Shown: in pieces, positions 5,649 to 7,125 of the stretch
Layout: each line of letters opens with the position of its first letter
Numbering within the stretch: position 1 is the first letter of the stretch
NCBI GenBank assembly: GCA_009885415.1
Contig: VFKU01000826.1
Location: forward strand, 1 to 7,125
From: Rhodothermota bacterium
GTDB taxonomy: Bacteria > Hydrogenedentota > Hydrogenedentia > Hydrogenedentales > GCA-2746185
Direction: 5' to 3'
DNA: 7,125 nucleotides
The notes under the pieces: generated by a model
What the model saw: only the letters and a program-made list of their open reading frames with translations
The model's database searches: none
What the model was told of the DNA's origin: nothing
Program-made: the position numbers and the translations under genes

Positions 5649-5654
5649 TATAAT
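5649..5654 (+). promoter_or_regulatory. Perfect -10 box ahead of the aminotransferase gene
   Basis: TATAAT at 5649-5654 is a consensus -10 element. At 17 bases upstream the -35 position reads TTTTTC, a poor match. Transcription would begin near 5661, leaving about 23 bases to the GTG start at 5684, with TGGAAA as a modest ribosome site. The box lies in the gap shared with the divergent dehydrogenase gene. Confidence 0.45.
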
Positions 5655-5683
5655 CGCGCGGGGTTTTCTCTGGAAACCATATC

Positions 5684-6832
5684 GTGAACGTACCTTTACT
5701 GGATATCGGGCCGCAATACCTCGAACTCGAGGGCGAGATCCGTGCCGCCGTGGACGAAGTCCTCGCGTCGACGCAGTACATCCTCGGCCCGAAAGTCGAG
5801 GCTTTTGAGTCGGCCGTGGCCGCGTATTGCGGAGCGGCGCACACCATTGGCGTCTCGTCCGGCACGGACGCCCTGCTGGTCTCGCTCATGGCGCTCGGGG
5901 TGGGGTTCGGCGACACCGTGGTCACCACGCCGTACTCCTTCTTCGCCACGGCCGGTACGATTGCCCGCCTCGGCGCGCGTCCCGTGTTTATCGACATCGA
6001 TCCCTCCTCCTATAACATCGATCCCGTTGCACTCCGCCGCTGGTTCGACACGGACTCTCCCGAGCGCGCGCGGGTGAAGGCCATCATGCCGGTGCACTTG
6101 TACGGGCAATGCGCGGACATGGACCCGATTCTGGAGGCCGCGCGCGCCGCCGGTGTCGCCGTCATCGAGGACGCCGCGCAGGCGATCGGCGCGACGTATC
6201 CCGGCCGCGGCGGCGTGCGGCAAGCCGGAGCGATGGGTGAGCTGGGCTGCTTCTCCTTCTTCCCCAGCAAGAATCTCGGAGGGATCGGCGACAGCGGCAT
6301 GGTGGTGACGAACGACGCCGAGCTTGCGGAGAAAATCCGGCGGCTTCGTAATCACGGGATGCACCCGAAGTATTACCACGCCGAGATCGGCGGGAACTTC
6401 CGCATGGCGCCGATTCAGGCGGCGGTCTTGTCGGTCAAGCTGCCGCATCTCGATCGCTGGAACCGGCTGCGGCGCGAGAACGCTGCGTATTACGACGCAC
6501 ACCTGAACGTTTCGGGACTGGTGCCGCCGGCGGCACCCTACGGCCGCGCGCACCACACCTATAACCAGTACGTCGTGCGCGCGCCGCAGCGAGAGGCCTT
6601 GCGGGCGCACCTGCGCGAGCGGAACGTCGGGCACGAGATCTACTATCCAGTGCCGCTGCACTTGCAGGAATGTTTTTCATCGCTCGGCCATCGCGCGGGC
6701 GACTTTCCCGTCAGCGAGCGCGCCGCGGAGGAGACTCTCGCGCTTCCCATCTTTCCGGAACTGACGCGCACCCAGCGGGACTATGTGGTCGAGACGGTAT
6801 CAGGATTCTATGCGGCCAGCGCCGCGATGTAG
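5684..6832 (+). CDS. DegT/DnrJ/EryC1/StrS-family PLP-dependent sugar aminotransferase
   Basis: A 382-aa full-length fold-type I aminotransferase that transfers an amino group, usually from glutamate, to a keto-sugar nucleotide. Signatures: VPLLDIGPQY at the N-terminus, QYILGPKVEAFE (31-42), SSGTDALLVSLMALG (58-72) for PLP phosphate, PVHLYGQCADMD (136-147), VIEDAAQAIGATY (160-172) with Asp163 for the PLP ring nitrogen, and SFFPSKNLGGIGDSGM (191-206) with Lys196 as the Schiff-base lysine. The C-terminal domain has GGNFRMAPIQAAVLSVKLPHLD and the HEIYYPVPLHLQECF substrate-loop motif. The start is GTG 5684; no better ATG precedes the conserved N-terminus. Pairing with a WbpA-type dehydrogenase suggests a WbpE-like step (3-keto-uronate amination) toward UDP-diacetamido-uronic acid, but sequence features such as PKYYHAEIGGNFR are also shared with dTDP-3-amino-sugar enzymes (FdtB/QdtB type), so the substrate is unresolved. 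Partner enzymes WbpB, WbpD and WbpI are not in the window. Confidence 0.94.
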   Translation: MNVPLLDIGPQYLELEGEIRAAVDEVLASTQYILGPKVEAFESAVAAYCGAAHTIGVSSGTDALLVSLMALGVGFGDTVVTTPYSFFATAGTIARLGARPVFIDIDPSSYNIDPVALRRWFDTDSPERARVKAIMPVHLYGQCADMDPILEAARAAGVAVIEDAAQAIGATYPGRGGVRQAGAMGELGCFSFFPSKNLGGIGDSGMVVTNDAELAEKIRRLRNHGMHPKYYHAEIGGNFRMAPIQAAVLSVKLPHLDRWNRLRRENAAYYDAHLNVSGLVPPAAPYGRAHHTYNQYVVRAPQREALRAHLRERNVGHEIYYPVPLHLQECFSSLGHRAGDFPVSERAAEETLALPIFPELTRTQRDYVVETVSGFYAASAAM

Positions 6833-6899
6833 GGCTTCAGCCCACCAACATCCGCGAGCAACGGCCCCGGGGCGCGTGGTGGGCTGAAGCCCACCCTAC
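6829..6899. repeat. Nested palindromic repeat (large imperfect hairpin), possible bidirectional terminator
   Basis: The arm GTAGGGCTTCAGCCCACCA (6829-6847) is repeated in inverted form at 6877-6899 as TGGTGGGCTGAAGCCC-CACC-CTAC; the only difference is four extra bases in the right arm. The spacer holds GCCCCGGGGC (6864-6873), itself a perfect palindrome. The right arm alone also folds: GGTGGGC-TGAA-GCCCACC (6878-6895), a 7-base-pair stem with a four-base loop. The structure begins inside the aminotransferase stop codon and lies between convergent genes, so it may end transcripts both ways, although no T-run follows. The GGTGGGC/GCCCACC core looks like a dispersed REP-like element of the kind seen in planctomycete-like genomes; that part is recollection. 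Confidence 0.75.
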
Positions 6900-6925
6900 G
6901 CTACTACGCTACGCGACTACGCGAC
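6896..6925. repeat. Short degenerate tandem repeat, CTACGCTA unit
   Basis: Two exact head-to-tail copies of CTACGCTA (6896-6911) are followed by CGCGACTA (6912-6919) and CGCGAC (6920-6925), an 8-base rhythm that fades. It begins in the right arm of the palindrome and ends 6 bases before the stop of the DUF1501 gene, so it is non-coding. Slippage-prone filler or part of the dispersed repeat unit are both possible. Confidence 0.55.
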
Positions 6926-6930
6926 GAGAC

Positions 6931-7125
6931 TTACGCGATAATTTCGCGGATGGGTTTGCCGAGGCCGTCGCGTGTGGTGTAGAACGGCCGCTTCTCGATG
7001 ATGAAACTCTGCTTGGGGCTGATACCCATCGCACGATAGATGGTCGCGTGCAGGTCCTCGATGTAGACCGGGTTTTCGATCGATTTGCAGGGGCGCTCGT
7101 CGGCCGTCTTGCCGTGGACATATCC
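6931..7125 (-). CDS. DUF1501 (sulfatase-like) protein, C-terminal fragment
   Basis: Read from the window edge leftward, 64 residues end at TAA (6933-6931); the start and most of the protein lie beyond 7125. The piece carries the characteristic end of DUF1501 proteins: GYVHGKTADERPCK, a PVYIEDLHATIYRAMGI segment (the family's V-x-DLHATI-x-x-x-x-GI), then KRPFYTTRDGLGKPIREII. DUF1501 proteins are alkaline-phosphatase/sulfatase-fold relatives, often exported by a Tat signal that would be at the missing N-terminus, and are multiplied in Planctomycetota and Verrucomicrobiota, where they often follow a DUF1549/DUF1553 cytochrome-like gene. No active-site residues can be judged from this tail. It is convergent with the aminotransferase across the palindromic repeat. 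Confidence 0.85.
   Translation of the reverse strand, partial: GYVHGKTADERPCKSIENPVYIEDLHATIYRAMGISPKQSFIIEKRPFYTTRDGLGKPIREIIA

Noticed and set aside
5696..6661. A 321-residue minus-strand open frame opposite the aminotransferase
   Set aside because: GC-rich antisense shadow; the plus strand carries all aminotransferase motifs in order and the antisense text matches nothing I know.
6829..6925. Palindrome plus repeats as a CRISPR fragment or as an insertion-sequence end
   Set aside because: No repeated spacer pattern, no cas gene, no transposase and no target-site duplication in view; a REP-like element or terminator is simpler.

Overview
The window is about 7.1 kb of GC-rich bacterial DNA, tightly packed with genes on both strands. 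The strongest clue to the source is the last gene, which is cut by the window edge. It encodes the C-terminal tail of a DUF1501 (sulfatase-like) protein, a family most abundant in Planctomycetota, Verrucomicrobiota and related environmental lineages such as Hydrogenedentota. A GGTGGGC/GCCCACC palindromic repeat beside it fits such a genome. I suggest a free-living member of, or near, those phyla, probably from a metagenome; this is inference, since no rRNA is present.

Layout: (1) 1-246 (+), the C-terminus of a SagB/nitroreductase-type protein whose first ~24 codons look instead like a short-chain dehydrogenase, an apparent chimeric joint. (2) 275-859 (+), a 194-aa protein resembling DUF3885. 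(3) 863-2546 (-), three overlapping genes read right to left: a HEAT/YbjN-like protein, a pentapeptide-repeat protein and a glyoxalase-II-like metallo-beta-lactamase hydrolase. (4) 2715-3605 (+), folD, with a good sigma70-like promoter. (5) 3612-4093 (-), a hicB-hicA toxin-antitoxin pair. (6) 4191-5510 (-), a WbpA-type UDP-sugar 6-dehydrogenase starting at TTG, and divergent to it 5684-6832 (+), a DegT/WbpE-type sugar aminotransferase starting at GTG. (7) 6829-6925, a large inverted repeat followed by short tandem repeats, probably the border between convergent transcripts. (8) 6931-7125 (-), the DUF1501 tail.

Functionally, the dehydrogenase and the aminotransferase are two steps commonly found together in making amino-sugar uronic acids for surface polysaccharide. 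FolD is housekeeping one-carbon metabolism. HicBA is an accessory toxin-antitoxin module lodged between folD and the sugar gene. The overlapping HEAT/YbjN-like - pentapeptide - hydrolase trio is the least explained group. I see no clear new defence or mobile system. The best leads are the chimeric joint at the left edge, the coupled trio, and the palindromic repeat.
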